DNA of 64,000 nucleotides from positions 103,833 to 167,832 of the forward strand of contig KV423931.1 in the NCBI GenBank assembly GCA_001632435.1, given 5' to 3'. The notes below the pieces were generated by a model. The model was not told the origin of the DNA. It did no database searches and worked only from the letters and a program-made list of their open reading frames with translations. Position numbers and translations under genes: made by a program. Below are positions 21,168 to 33,007 of this stretch, piece by piece. The stretch is from Calocera cornea HHB12733 (lineage: Eukaryota > Basidiomycota > Dacrymycetes > Dacrymycetales > Dacrymycetaceae). Position 1 is the stretch's first letter. The number at the start of each line of letters is the position of its first letter.

Positions 21168-21914
21168 TCATTTGCGCTTCTTGCCCTTCTTGGTTGAAGA
21201 CGTCTGATTGCGAAGATTAGTGGCGAATAGATCCTGCACCAGAGCTTGCTCACATCTTGTGCGACATCCTCCTCCGACTTCCATGGCGATATCAGCGCGC
21301 TCTTCGGGCCAGCCTGAACAGCTATTGCACTTGTAAGCATACGGATGTGATATCATGTATTATACAACATACCTCGTTCCTCCTGCAGCTTCTGCACCTT
21401 TGTGTAATGCTCCTTATGCCGCGCATTCAAGACAATCTCGTTGGCAGAAGCGAAAATTGTCTTGTCCCATCCCTCCTTGAACGTCGCCGCCTCTCGAACG
21501 ACCTCGACCATTTCCGCCTGCATCTCTCGCTCAGCCTGCTGAAACGCAGCCCACAGGTCGTCATTGATCGAGCCTTTTTGCAAGAGCTGGTTCAGAGCTT
21601 GCTTGTCCTCCGTCATGCGCATGAGTCGGCGGACGTCGGCCGCGGCTCGTTGCAGGAGCGCAGCTTTAAGGAGAGCATCGTGTGGTGGCGGATCTTGGGA
21701 TAGCAATGTGGTGTAGACGTCTCGCTCGGGATGGGTAGGGAACCATGGCTCGTACTTTGCAGCTGCGTTTTCTATACACAGATGTCAGCTTCGTGCTGGA
21801 TGTATGCGCGTCAGGGCACGTACGCGCTCGTCGTTTCCGATAGAAATGGCTGAAGATGAGCATTCCGAATACCAGAACGCCGATGTATATTACGGGCACG
21901 TAGATGGAGGCCAT
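21168..21914 (-). CDS. SEC66: SEC66/SEC71, subunit of the ER Sec62/63 translocon complex
   Basis: Exons 21914-21824, 21771-21373, 21321-21254 and 21203-21168, giving 197 residues. One N-terminal membrane helix (VPVIYIGVLVFGMLIFSHFY) is followed by a short basic stop-transfer (RKRR), then the conserved WFPTHPERDVYTTLL and AALLQRAAADVRRLMRM segments and a helical cytosolic body. The C-terminus is basic (STKKGKKRK), encoded by a 36 nt last exon. In yeast Sec66 partners Sec62, Sec63 and Sec72 for post-translational import into the ER. Length and topology fit the family. Confidence 0.9.
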
Positions 21915-22259
21915 GATGAGAGGGTTTGTCGAGCGCTGGAATACACAACCCGACCTCTAAAGAGCGATGCAGTAGCGCGATGCGCTTCGGAGGAGGGGAC
22001 GTGGCAGGACGATGAAATCAGGGCTCGTGGCGGTGAGGACCTTCCAACGCGTCGCACGACGTCCGCCCGCAAACCAATCAAGGGCCTTCATCTAGGACAG
22101 GACTGACATTGTTTGGTCTTATTCGGCAACCCATTCTCCACTTTTCCAACAGCAGTGCACCATTGGCGAGGCTCATGGACTAGACTTGGTTTTGATATAC
22201 CGCTCTGCATTCCTGCTTCATACTAAGGATTCTGGATCACCCTCAGTGTTGCGTGCACT
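21915..22259. promoter_or_regulatory. Divergent promoter between SEC66 and the 22260 gene
   Basis: 345 bp between two start codons facing away from each other. It must contain both promoters. No clear TATA box or named operator was seen. Confidence 0.5.
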
Positions 22260-23045
22260 ATGAACCGCCTGGGTGTTCTGGCAAATAGCAGCCGCGGTGA
22301 CACACCCGAACCTGGTTCCCAGCAAGGGCACAGGAACACCTTTGGCACCTCGCATGGCCGCCCTGTCAACGTGCAACTACTGGACAATGACGGCGATCTC
22401 ACGCCAGAGGTGTGTTGTCCTTCTTCGTTAAGTCTGGGATTTGCGCTTGATGACTGTCCAGCTCGAGACCTGCCTGGCCTACATCTTCAGCAAGTACTGC
22501 TCACCCGCTCCAACCTCGACGCCTCTAGTCTGGCTCCGAGTCTCCGGCCCTGATCGTCCACGCCCTCCGTCGCTCGATTGGATACCCAAGAACGCGTTCA
22601 TGTCGGACAAAGCTTTGGATCAATGGGCGACGGATACCAACGGCAGCCCTATGTCGAACGACATGAAAGAAGAGATCAAGGACAGCATCGATACCAACGA
22701 CGATGGATATCTCACGTATGATATGATACTTGACACCCGATATGGTTACTGATTAGACACTTAGGTTTGCGGGTTTGCTGCAGATCTACCAGCTCCAGAC
22801 TTCCATGGACGAGGAAGAGACATGGAGAGACCTGGTAGGTTCATTCCTTAGCCGTATCATGCTCTACTAATTCAAGTCAGGCGAGTCATGGATTTGACCG
22901 TAACCTCGAGCTCGCGCCAACGCGTCGTGAAGATTTTGATGACAATACCAAGGAGGACAAAGATGAGAAAGAGTAAGTCGGCCAAGCGACAGCTATTCGA
23001 CAAAAGCTGATCTTTACCAGGCAGAAACCGGATCCGGCAGCGTAA
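22260..23045 (+). CDS. Small conserved cytosolic protein with EF-hand-like loop
   Basis: Exons 22260-22409, 22462-22715, 22765-22834, 22881-22972 and 23021-23045, giving 196 residues. Contains LETCLAYIFSKYC, DWIPKNAFMSDKALDQWATD, and IDTNDDGYLTFAGLLQIYQL, whose DTNDDGYLT resembles the first nine positions of a calcium-binding EF-hand loop, though the usual final acidic residue is missing. EEETWRDL and a very acidic C-terminus follow. I have seen this arrangement in basidiomycete proteins without a named function, and do not assign one. The fit of five small exons in phase is strong evidence for the model. Confidence 0.75.
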
Positions 23046-23248
23046 TCCTGCCCGCGAATCCCTGTCGATACCTTGCAACACTTACCCCGTAACGACTCAT
23101 GATCACGACTCCATGCGCAATTAGAGGTGGCATTACAGAATGACTACATTATCATGACAACACATAGGAATGATCGAGGAATGCGCCTAAGGAATCGTAA
23201 GGAATCGGAAAAGGATCAAACATAATAGGCGAGACCGACAAAGATGGC

Positions 23249-24392
23249 TCAGTCTTCCTCCGCCTCGTCATCATAATATCGAGAAGCGTTGGATCTCTGA
23301 GATACCTTCTGCTGTCTGGATTTGCGTTGTACAGGAGGCGGCGACGCGCTCGCCTCTGGCTCCTCCTCTTCTTCCTCAAGTTCCTGCGATGCCTCCATTG
23401 GCTCGTCGTACTCCTCTGCCTCTGCCTCCATAGTCTCCTCCTGCTCTACCCTCCTCCTCGCCCTCCCCCGATCCTGTCGCTCTGTCACTGCATCCTCTCC
23501 CACCGGAATTGGCTGTATGTCATTCCACGATGCCCCGCAGTCGGATGGACAGACTTTATGCCCCTGCGCCCTGTATGTCTCGTAGCAGTGCTTGTGCATG
23601 CGAGTCTTGCATCGAGCAGATGGGCAAGCGATACCCTTGGTGACGATCTCCATGCAGAGCGAGCACTCAAGTACTTCGTCCACGAATTCCGTTTTGAGAT
23701 ATGTCTGCAGCTCCATCAACGACCGCGTTGAGAGTGAGTATCTTCCTCGTCTACATAGATAGAACATATAAGCAACGAAATCAAAGCACTCAGAATGACT
23801 CGACGCACTGGCTCTTTATAAGCCATCCTCTGGAGACGAAGGCGTTCAACGTAGACTCGGCTTCGGTCTTCGTCATCTTCGATGGTAGATTGGTGCTCTC
23901 CTTGATGGCCGCTATGGACGAAACAGAGAAGGACTCCGAAGGAGCGAGCATGATAACTTCCACCTGCTTCTACATAAGCATTTCAAGCTCGTCTGAACAA
24001 AGAGCCACGCACTATCAGCTTGAAATAGGCGATCTCATTCGGGCTGAACTCCGTGGCGACCTGCGCGATCGCGTCCCCCTTCGTGTTGACAATCGCCATC
24101 ATTATAACTTTCGTTCCCTCATCTTGCAGTTTCCGGATCTCCAGTCCTATGGGACCTAGTGCGTCTCCGACTTGGCCCAAAGCAGCTTCAAATGGCTGAC
24201 GAGACGGTTCGGTGCCTTCGGCGGCTAACGGGACGATGTTAAAGTGCGTTAGGAGGATGGATGGAGCCCACGCATACCAGCAACTATCTCGCACGCTCGA
24301 TCATACAGTTTCTCCGCTAGTTTTATGGAGAGAAAGCGTCGAGATATCAGAGACTGGAGGAAGAGTCTATGCACGTCTGAATAGCGAGCCAT
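23249..24392 (-). CDS. NSE1: NSE1, RING-like subunit of the SMC5/6 complex
   Basis: Exons 24392-24278, 24224-24013, 23963-23809 and 23750-23249, giving 327 residues. The N-terminal half has winged-helix repeats (SDVHRLFLQSLISRRFLS at the start; TNLPSKMTKTEAESTLNAFV in exon 3). The C-terminal half holds the variant RING: CSLC, ACPSARCKTRMHKHC and CPSDCG. Nse1 pairs with Nse3 (MAGE) in the Smc5/6 complex and gives it E3 ligase activity during DNA repair. After the RING comes a long, very acidic tail with a Glu-rich run (about residues 270-300), more extended than in yeast Nse1 and ending YYDDEAEED. Confidence 0.92.
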
Positions 24393-24703
24393 GATGGTGA
24401 CAAGAGAGGTTTGGAGTAAGAGACGCGTCGAGGACGACGCGTGTCAGGGTGCCGCACGGAAGTCATCAGGTCAAATATATGCGTTTTCATTACGAGAATG
24501 GGTTGCAGAGACTGCGGGCGGAGCAGTGCGTGATAAATGCGTAACCGGACGTACTTGTTTGTCATATACAATACGGAGATGTGAGGCATTGATTACATGA
24601 CCCTGCGAACAGCAATCAAGGAGGATCTTCTATTAGTGGGAGCCAAACGAGTCAAGAGTCCACAAACACAGAATGCATTTCCCGTTGTCAACGCAATGAC
24701 AGA
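24393..24703. other. Intergenic spacer
   Basis: Short space between two genes on the same strand. It holds the 3' end of the phosphatidylserine synthase gene and the NSE1 promoter. Nothing else is evident. Confidence 0.5.
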
Positions 24704-25566
24704 CTACGGCTTCGGCACCTTGAGGGTCTTGCTGACCATCATAGCCGCCCAAGCCGCGAAGATCACGCATGCGTAGTGCACCTCCCCGTTGCCACCCTTC
24801 TCGCCCCATAACGTGACGGAACCGAACGGCACGCCCCCCTCATCCGCGATCCAGCCTTTGGCCGTCCAGAAGGTCAACATGCTCACGAGGGCGAGTGTGC
24901 TCGGGATGGGAAGCCCTTCAAAATACTTCGCCTTGCCGGACTCGTCTTTCGGGACGAGTGCGACAGTTGCATTGAACCGCGCGAGACGCGCGAGACCGCA
25001 GCAGGTGAACATGGTGAGGATGACCGTGTCAATCATGGTGCGCAAGCCGCAGCAGAAGGCGAGTAATGAAGGTGCAACACCAAAAGAAACCTGTGCATCG
25101 GAGGATGTGGTCAGAATCGAGTAGTGAGCGGTGCTGCGGAGCAAAGGAGCGCACCAGGTCCGCCAGGGAATCCATCTCCTGCCCCAACATGCTGCTGCTG
25201 TTCATCCATCGTGCGACCTTGCCATCCATGTAGTCAAACATCATCCCAGCGAGCGGGAAGGCGAGGGCGGTATACAGGTAGGCTTTGTCTCCAGATAGGA
25301 GGAAGCGCCCCGAGGAGAAGATGGAGAAAACGCCGCAGAAGCCGTTCATTATTGTTACGAGATCGGCGAGGCGGAAGTTGCTGCAGAACGTGAACCGACA
25401 CATCAGCTATGATCACAACCAGTTCACTCGTATACACATACCGAACAAGAGTGAAATGCCCGTCCGTGTCTTGATATTGCTGGAGAGCATGAAGCTTGGC
25501 ATCATCGATGAGAGGCTTCTTCTCCTCCGCGCCGCCCTTCTGCTTTCTCTGTCTGACGTCGGTCAT
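24704..25566 (-). CDS. CHO1: CDP-diacylglycerol-serine O-phosphatidyltransferase
   Basis: Exons 25566-25442, 25380-25155 and 25090-24704, giving 245 residues. The CDP-alcohol phosphotransferase signature is complete: DYMDGKVARWMNSSSMLGQE plus MDSLAD, with the Asp-Gly, Ala-Arg, Gly and two Asp residues in the family spacing. Several hydrophobic helices follow. It makes phosphatidylserine from CDP-diacylglycerol and serine in the ER membrane, the entry to phosphatidylethanolamine and phosphatidylcholine synthesis. Length matches yeast Cho1. The hydrophilic N-terminus (RQRKQKGGAEEKK) is short. Confidence 0.93.
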
Positions 25567-26133
25567 CGTAGTCGTCGTCGTAGCGAGGCGTAAGGCGGAT
25601 AGGTCAGTTGGTGGTGGACGACGAGGAGAGAGTGCAGGTGGAGAGGGTCAGAGGATGGTTGCTTGGCGCAGGAGCGCAGGGGGAAGGTGACGAGGGCGCG
25701 CATCAGGGTCCGGAGGCTTCCCTCGCGAGACGTCATCAGGTCAACCTTATGCTGCGGCAAATGTATGGCCCCTGCACCCACCTTGTGTTGAGGGTTCCAA
25801 ACACCTATTGCCTGGCAACCTGCATCTGCCGCCATCCGCAGGCAAATGAACTTCGAACCATGAGTCGACCTTAAAGGAACGCCATCCACTCCGTAGCGTT
25901 CATTGTGCTGATCGCACGCGGCGGTCCGCGGCCTTCGGCGCGCGTCTGCCAGCGAAGCACGCCTTGGTCGGAACGCGCACCCCTATCAAACGAGGCAGCA
26001 CTGATTGGTATTCAAACCCTACTAGATGCCTACAAACGCTCTCCCGGCGAAGCTCCAATGCGTCCCATGAACTGAACCGAAGGAAAAGCAACCGGCATAA
26101 ATCACGGCAAAGCTAAATCACGCTTCCCAGTGG
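25567..26133. other. Intergenic region
   Basis: Promoter and leader of the phosphatidylserine synthase gene plus the 3' flank of nothing on the left side; the dioxygenase ends at 26134 on the same strand. No supported coding frame. Confidence 0.5.
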
Positions 26134-27884
26134 CTAAAATCCCAAAATCTGGTTCGAAGCCTCAAAGAGCGCCTTCGTCCTCTCGTCCGGGGCAGCTGAC
26201 GTGTCAATCGCTGCGAGGCCCATGGCTCTAACGGCCTGGATGCCGCCAACCCGCTCAGCGTCTACGATGGACCCACGGCCAATATGCTTGGACTCGCCAA
26301 CACCACCAGGGAAATCAGGCGGGGGGATTCCTGGCAAGATTGTCAGCAAATTGGATCAGCCAAAACATTGATTCCGAGCATACCACTCAGGAAATGCTCG
26401 CGTTGTCTCGCGAGGTACTCGACATTCTTCACACATAACGGCGTCGTGGGTATATAGAGCACACTGCTGTCCGTCCTGCCCTGGTGTTCTGGATCGACAG
26501 CGTGGATGGTATCGCAGTGCCATGCAACATAATCGCCGGGCTCGACCTTGGGCATGTGGGTCATCGCCTCAGCGAGCCTCAAATGGGGATGGAGAAGCGT
26601 GCTGAGCTCCTGGGCCATACTAGGAGTGGCACCATGGAGGATGGATGACTGCTTTGGGAGCAGGCGGAACGAGCGGAGATAGGCGGTAGAAAGCTCGGCC
26701 CCGGCTGGGGCGGGAGGGGCGTTCGCCGGCGGTCCAAAGAAGGGGCGAAGGAGCAGGTAGGCAGTCGCCTGCCGCAGAAGGGGCATCACCAAAAGGGTTC
26801 CTTCGTTCGCACCCGCCGTCGACATACTCAACTACCGCGGAAACATCAGGATCGACGCCCCCTCTCGGAACAAAGATATGCTTACCCAGCCTTGGAACAT
26901 GCGGAACATGGAACAGGCGCCAGCACCGTTATAAAGGTCCATGTTGGCGCGTAACCGACCACGGACGGAGTACGGGTTGTACTTCTCCCACTCGCCCTTC
27001 CAGATGGGCCCGTACAGGTTGCGATACTCGGTATCTTCCCAGCGCTCGACTCCGCCGCCATCAACATGGGGACCAAGGGAGAATGTCTTGTCGCCCGGTT
27101 GCCGGATTCGCAGACGATCGCAGTACGTGGCGCTGTGGTCGAGGCTGATTGCCTCGGCCGGGTTGGCACGGTCGGTGTCATCATCCCAGAGCCTGATCAG
27201 GAATTGCTGCGCCCGAAGCAGGTTCGGATGTGCGCGCGCCTCCAACTGGCTGGTCGACCAATAAATTTCAAACACTTGAGGGTCGTTCGGAGGGAAGGCT
27301 GCGACAAATGTGGGTAAGTCGATCAAAATCGGTGAACGGTCAAGGGATTTCACACCTTTCGTGGAGGGGTTGGCTTTGATATAGGAACGCACCCGTTCCT
27401 TCCATTCCGAGGCCTGCTTCTTAGGGACGACGTTCTTGATGACGCAAGAACCACGCTTCCGGATTTCCTCCCGTGTGCTGTCCGACACGCTGGAGATGTC
27501 CGAAAAGTCAAGAACAGGGATGACCTGGGAACGCGATGGTCAAACCCTGGACGCTAGCATGCGGAAATGTGGTGTGTATCCTACCTCGCTTCCTCGCCGA
27601 ACGATCTCCGCCAGTTCCACCTCGAGCGAGGAGATAAGCCTCTGCCAGCTATCCTCGAGCTTGCGCCTCTGCTCGGCGTCAGCTCCGACGATGGACTCCT
27701 TGATCACGGCAAAGCGTTCCGGGAGCTCCTGGACACGGTCGGACAACGAGGCAAAGACGGAGGAGATGTCGCCCTCTGGCTTAGCCGTGGTCGGAGTCAT
27801 GGCCGAGCGCCCCATCATCCGGTCCATAGCGGAGATGGAGGCGAGCGAGGGGACGTGCACGGGAGCCTGGGTTAAAACGACCAT
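26134..27884 (-). CDS. DUF1479-family Fe(II)/2-oxoglutarate dioxygenase-like protein
   Basis: Exons 27884-27585, 27524-26886, 26831-26384 and 26330-26134, giving 527 residues. The DUF1479 family (bacterial YbiU-like) has the jelly-roll dioxygenase fold. Conserved-looking parts: VIPVLDFSDIS at the second exon start, REEIRKRGSCVIKNVVPKK, GPHVDGGGVERWED with the HxD iron pair, and DYVAWHCDTIHAVDPEH with the distal His. N-terminal residues 1-50 are not conserved. Substrate unknown; in fungi these genes are often linked to nutrient use rather than housekeeping. It is divergently transcribed from a Zn2Cys6 regulator 459 bp away, which suggests shared control. Confidence 0.85.
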
Positions 27885-28343
27885 TGAGGCTTGAGGAGCG
27901 ACAAGGTGTGAACTGAAGTTGTCCTGTGGGCGTTGAGTTAGCATTTGGCGAAGTCTTTATAGCCGCAGCGGTTCGGGAAGGTGGTCGGGATAGAGGATGT
28001 ACGGTCTCCTCGGAGGGGTGGGAGGGGGGACGCCCCGGTGGGTGCCCATGTCTGTGGGCCGGGGTGAACGTACCCGGCCCACTGCTCCAAGTTTCACGTA
28101 AAGGAGGCAAAGGGGAGCCCGGCGGAACCCATTCCTGATCCGGAAGCGTTCCCGCGCAGCTAAGGGTCCCTTCCCGGTGCCTTCCGCTGATGTGGCGCCA
28201 ACCGCTCAATCAACCCTTCCCCCTGCTGGCATTATCCATCCCCCCCCTCCCCCCGATAATACTCTACAATCGTGGCTAACTCAAACGACCACCCAGAGGG
28301 CGGTTACATTAGCGGGTACCTCCCGTCAAGGTACACCGGGAAC
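27885..28343. promoter_or_regulatory. Shared promoter of the dioxygenase and the Zn2Cys6 regulator
   Basis: 459 bp between start codons. It contains GC-rich blocks near 28020-28080 and a pyrimidine/C-rich run at 28238-28252, and CGG/CCG triplets of the kind bound by Zn2Cys6 proteins (for example around 28003-28035). Individual operators cannot be assigned by eye. Confidence 0.5.
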
Positions 28344-30777
28344 ATGATCGTTTTCTCCGCGCAAAACGACCAGTACAGGAAGAGGAAGCGAGTCCACAGG
28401 GCTTGCGACCAGTGCCGGAAGAGACGGGTGCGTCCCGCCGCTTTGCGCTTTTCCTTTGCGCTCTCCGCCCCGCTTGGCTGTGGAAAGGCTAATCTGCGGC
28501 CCATAGCGTAGATGCGAGCCGTCTCCAGAGGAAGTCTGTGCGCTGTGTCAGAAAGATGGGCTCCCGTGCAGGTATGAATCGAGCTCAATTCGACCCTTAT
28601 CGGGGCGTCCGCTCATGGTTTATAAACCTTTTCAGCTTAACGATGACGGATGCGCCCCCTTCCGCGATCTCTCGATCATCAACGGGGTTGAGTGGACTTG
28701 CGGAACGCCCTCCCAGCCTGCATACCATGGCGTCCTATCAGACGACGCTGCCCACGCCGGAAGAAGAGCGTAAGGAGGTCATCATGTCCGGGGTTTTTCC
28801 CACGAATCCGAGCGAGAGCCCACAAGATTCGATTGGCGGGAGCGCGGCGAATCGTAAGGGAGGAAGGGTTTCCAGATTTGTCGGCGATCTCAACCCCGAG
28901 GCCCAGTTGTTGGAGAAGACGCCCTCTTCACGTGCGACATCGCGGGCGAGCAGCCATGAAAGGGGCGATATCGGAGTTTGGGTGAAGCAAGGACGTCACC
29001 ACAAGCCCAACGATAACGATGTCGCAAAGACGGAAGTGGTCGATCCGCAGAGCCCGAGGTCGGACACCTCGGAGATTGAGCCGCAGGGCGACATTCAGTA
29101 TGCTGCCATCACCACCCTCGAGGGCGATATCCGCGCGGCTGCCAACTTCAAACTGCCGGACAAGCCGGACGTCCTTGCCTTACTGGATATCTACTTTTCC
29201 CACGTCAACAACATCGTCCCAGTGGTGGAGGAAGGGCCGTTCCGCCATGCATACGAGAAGAGCAGAGTTCCTTTCGTCTTGCTCCTTGCGGTAATCCTCG
29301 TCAGCTGTAGGCATGAGCAAGCAAAGCCCCACCTCCGATTCAGCCTTGATGCCACCCCGCTAGAACCTCGGCTGTTCGCTCGTGCGGTTGCGGCTACATT
29401 GACCGCCCTCCTGAAAGCCGAGGTCGAAAGGGACAAGCTCACCCTCATCCAGACGCTCATGCTGGCATCGATGCATGCAGAAGGACCTACCGGAAATGAA
29501 GATGCATCCCTGCGACTTTCCGCGGCTGTTCATCACGCCGGCACCATTGGTCTGCATCTGGCTCGCAACGCCGGGAGTGCCGAGGATAGGCGCACCCTGC
29601 GCTTGTTCTGGGCGCTGTGGAGTCTCGATCGGCTGAATGCTGGCATCAACGGCCGAGCGGTGTTCATCCACGAACGTGACGTTGCCGAAAGGCCGTCGAG
29701 CTTCTGCGATGACCCGACCGACAAGGCGAAGTACGGCGCATTCGAACTCTGGCTCAAGATAACGGCCTTGCTGGACAAGGTCATCGCACTCTACAGGCCC
29801 AGTAAGTCCCTTGAGGTGCCTTGGGAGGATGGCTTCCCTACATTCGAGGAGGTTGTTGCGGAGGATGCGGAAACTCTTACAACTGAACAGATCGGTAAGT
29901 ACCGCTGCATTTGTCTGTGTTGTGCCCGCGCTTACGCGTCTTCGTAGCGATGTTCGAGCTGTACTATCACTCCGTAGCGATTCTGTCCTGTCGCCTCAGG
30001 CACTCCACTCCTCTCCCGCCGTCGGCGCCTTCTCGTATCCTGCAGACGCTCTCGGCCCTGCGCATCACCAAGGTAGCGAACGAGGAGAACCTCGCCACGC
30101 TCCCTCCTATTCCAGTCATCCCGTACGCCTTGACGCTGTCCATGACGGTCGCCTATAGGCAGTTCAGAGAATCGAAGCTGCACATCCACAAGATGCGGGC
30201 CAGGGCCGACTGGGAGAGGGCGCATCGTGCTTTGGCTGCGCTCGGCAAGCAATGGTGGTCCGCGGAAGCTCTCGCAAAGCTCGGAGCGCAGGCGATGGAG
30301 AGGATCGAACGCAAGGGCAAAAGTCCTGGTGAGCACATAGTGTCGCATACAGGAACAAGCAGCTGATTCTTCTACAGAACATGTCAAAGATGACGTGTCG
30401 CCAACCCTGGTCGGGTCCGCAGAGTCGGCTATGAGCAACGGCGACAGGTCGCAGACTGGTTCGACCCAGCCCATGCCGTATCCTATCAACACCAATTTCC
30501 CCAGCGGTAGGTAACTTTTTTTCCGGCTGGGAATTGGTATTGATTGTGTTACGTAGCCTCAACGGACGGGAGCTTCAGTGCTGGCATGGCTCAACCAATA
30601 TTCGGCGAGACAAACTTCTCCGTTCCTCTGGGTGGTCAGCCTGGGTTGGAAGGATTTGATATTCCTTTCCTGCAGCCCTCGTTCCCTGATCCTACACTCA
30701 ATGCCTCGTTCCTGGATCCGCTCCTGTGGGACGACACGCAGATGTGGAGTGCCTTCCACTCAAACGGCACCAGCTAA
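28344..30777 (+). CDS. Zn(II)2Cys6 transcription factor with fungal_trans domain
   Basis: Exons 28344-28427, 28507-28571, 28636-29894, 29948-30328, 30378-30506 and 30557-30777, giving 712 residues. Joining exons 1 and 2 at CGG/CGT gives a perfect zinc cluster with Cys at 21, 24, 31, 39, 42 and 49 (CDQCRKRRRRCEP). The frame runs upstream to 28272 without an ATG, so 28344 is the first Met. Residues about 220-560 are the fungal-specific transcription factor domain (LALLDIYFSHVNNIVPVVEE, RRTLRLFWALWSLDRLN). The C-terminus is rich in Phe, Leu and acidic residues (DPLLWDDTQMW), an activation-domain look. The target pathway is not stated by the sequence; the divergent dioxygenase is the first candidate. 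Confidence 0.9.
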
Positions 30778-32089
30778 TCCGCAACAAGCCAGCTCCGATG
30801 TATATGCAAATGGCTTCCACCGCAAGAAAACAGGCAGCGAAGGTGTAATCTAGCTAGATGATGTTTCTTTCATTCTGGGCCTGTTGGGTGTCGTACTGTC
30901 TTGTCTCATATAATTCTCACCGCTCTTCGGACATATGCTCTCTCTATTATTATCTCGGAAGAATCAATGAACAATGTCGAAAGGGGAGGAACCCGCCAAA
31001 CCCCGTCCCAGTCACGCTTCGCTTTGTAAACAGTACTTACACAGAGGCGGGAGAGTCGGACCGTGCTGATCCGCCATTTCCGCAGATTCCGCAGATTCCG
31101 CTGCTGCGGTGGCCTGTTACTCTGTTGAAAAGAATGTGTGAATCGCCGGAAAGAAAAGCAGCTGAATGCCAGGGGTGCCGAGCGGTTCGGAAGAACGGCA
31201 GCGTGGTGCAATTCCGAGGGCGGGTGTCAGCTGATCCCTCGCCGTGGAACGCTAGCGTATTCGGCACGACCGTACCGTCGACGGCAGAGCGAATAGGATG
31301 ATGACGTGGAGCTCAGGCCCGCACCCGCGCGCCAGAACGGCCCAGCCATCTGTGCGATTCTCGAGAAGCAACTAGGTCATTACCGTACTAGAACATAGGG
31401 AGCTCGGGAGGATATGATAGCGTACAACCAGGGAGGACGAGGGAAAACGACCAGAGAGAGGGAGAGAGAAAGGCGAATTGAGGGTTGGGAGTTGAGGAGA
31501 TAAGAGGTTCGTTCGGGAGGCGCCGGAGGGCCTCGACCCAGCTTGGGTGGGGAGGCACGGCGCCTGCGACCGAACGGCGCATAGATAGGAGCATAGAGTT
31601 ACGCGAGGTGCCGAAGGGCGAGAGGACGAGAGCGGTTGTACACTGGTACACGGGTACACGGGCAAGGACCGGCGAGAGACGTACACGGATAGATAGCGAG
31701 GAGGAGGATGTACAACAGCGGTGGGCGAATAGAGGGATACGGATCGATACGCTAGGCAGGCGGTGGTTGGGGTCGGGTCGGTAGGCGTGTAGGGCAGACG
31801 TAGGAGGAGGGGGCAGCGTCGGCTGCTGATTAGGCGCACAGCGCTGGACTGTCTTGCAGTCCGTTCGTTGGTCGTCGGCGGGCGGGGCCGGGGGTGTCGT
31901 TCGTTCGAACATCGAATAACGAGAATATCACAGAGTCTTCCCGAGGCATAGGGTTATTCCGATCCAGATCGAAACGGTTGAAAACGAAGGATTCAGTGTC
32001 GGAAAGCGAGCGGTCGACGCTCGTCGCACAGCGAGCAGATTGCCAGTTGCCTGTGGCAGGTAGCAGCGAAGGAGAGGGAGAGGGGGCGC
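30778..32089. other. 1.3 kb intergenic region
   Basis: No gene supported. The stretch 31440-31900 is strongly purine-rich on the plus strand (GAGGGAGAGAG-type), so the minus strand is pyrimidine-rich and looks like the 3' flank of the gene ending at 32090. The 5' third is the 3' flank of the transcription factor. Confidence 0.5.
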
Positions 32090-32962
32090 TCAGCGCTCGT
32101 TGTGCGTGCGCACGGCGTCGGGCAGGCGGCCGACCATGGCTTCTGTGAGCCTGGTCGAGGGCGGGAGCTCCGTCTCGGGGATGTCGAAGGTGACGCCCGG
32201 GCGTGTGCGGCGGCCGCGGTTGGCGCGGGCGGCCTCCGAGTCAATCTCGATCCAGCGGTTGATCACGTCCTGCACGTCGACGGCGGGGGGGAGGACGCCC
32301 CATGTCTGGTAGACGGAGGAGCGGGCAGACTCGAGCCCGCTCGTGTCCCCCTCCGTGGTCTCGCCTGTCCACACTTCGAGCGAGGCGACGGAGAGCGGGC
32401 GTGGGGCGCGCCGGCGGAGCGCAGCGGCGACGACGTGCTGCGGGGCGCGCTGGGCGGCGCGCGTCGGCGGCGGGCCAGCACCAGGCTGGCCCGCGCGGCG
32501 CGTCGGCACGCCTGGGACGGGGACGGCGGGGGGAGGACGGCGCGCGACAGAGTCGGCGACGCGCGTGTTGTACTCGGCGAGCGAAGCCTCGTACTCGTGC
32601 ATCATCCTCCGCTGGTCGCGCAAGAACTGGGCCGTCCCGTCCGCGTCCGTCGCCGCAGAGCGCACCTGGGAGTCGAACGACGAGCGACGGGGCTGGTGTT
32701 CGTGCGGCGGGCGGAGCGCGCCCGAGCCGGTGCCCGAGCCCGCACGACCGGGGACATCCTCCTCCGACATACCGGCGAACCGCGTCCTCCTGATCATACG
32801 CGCTGCACCCTCCGGCCCCAGCGCAGCGAACGCGATGGCCGGGTTGAGATGGAGGTTGAGCTGTGCGGGCCTGGCCAGCGCCGGGGGGGAGAGTTCGCCG
32901 AAGGCGTTTGCGTTTGCGTTTGCGTTTGCGTTTCTGGGGCCGGGAGCTGCTGTGCTGGCACC

Positions 32963-33007
<45 letters not shown>

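Noticed and set aside
28428..28510. Splice acceptor at 28510 in the Zn2Cys6 gene
   Set aside because: It would give only four residues between the second and third Cys. The acceptor at 28506 gives the required six.
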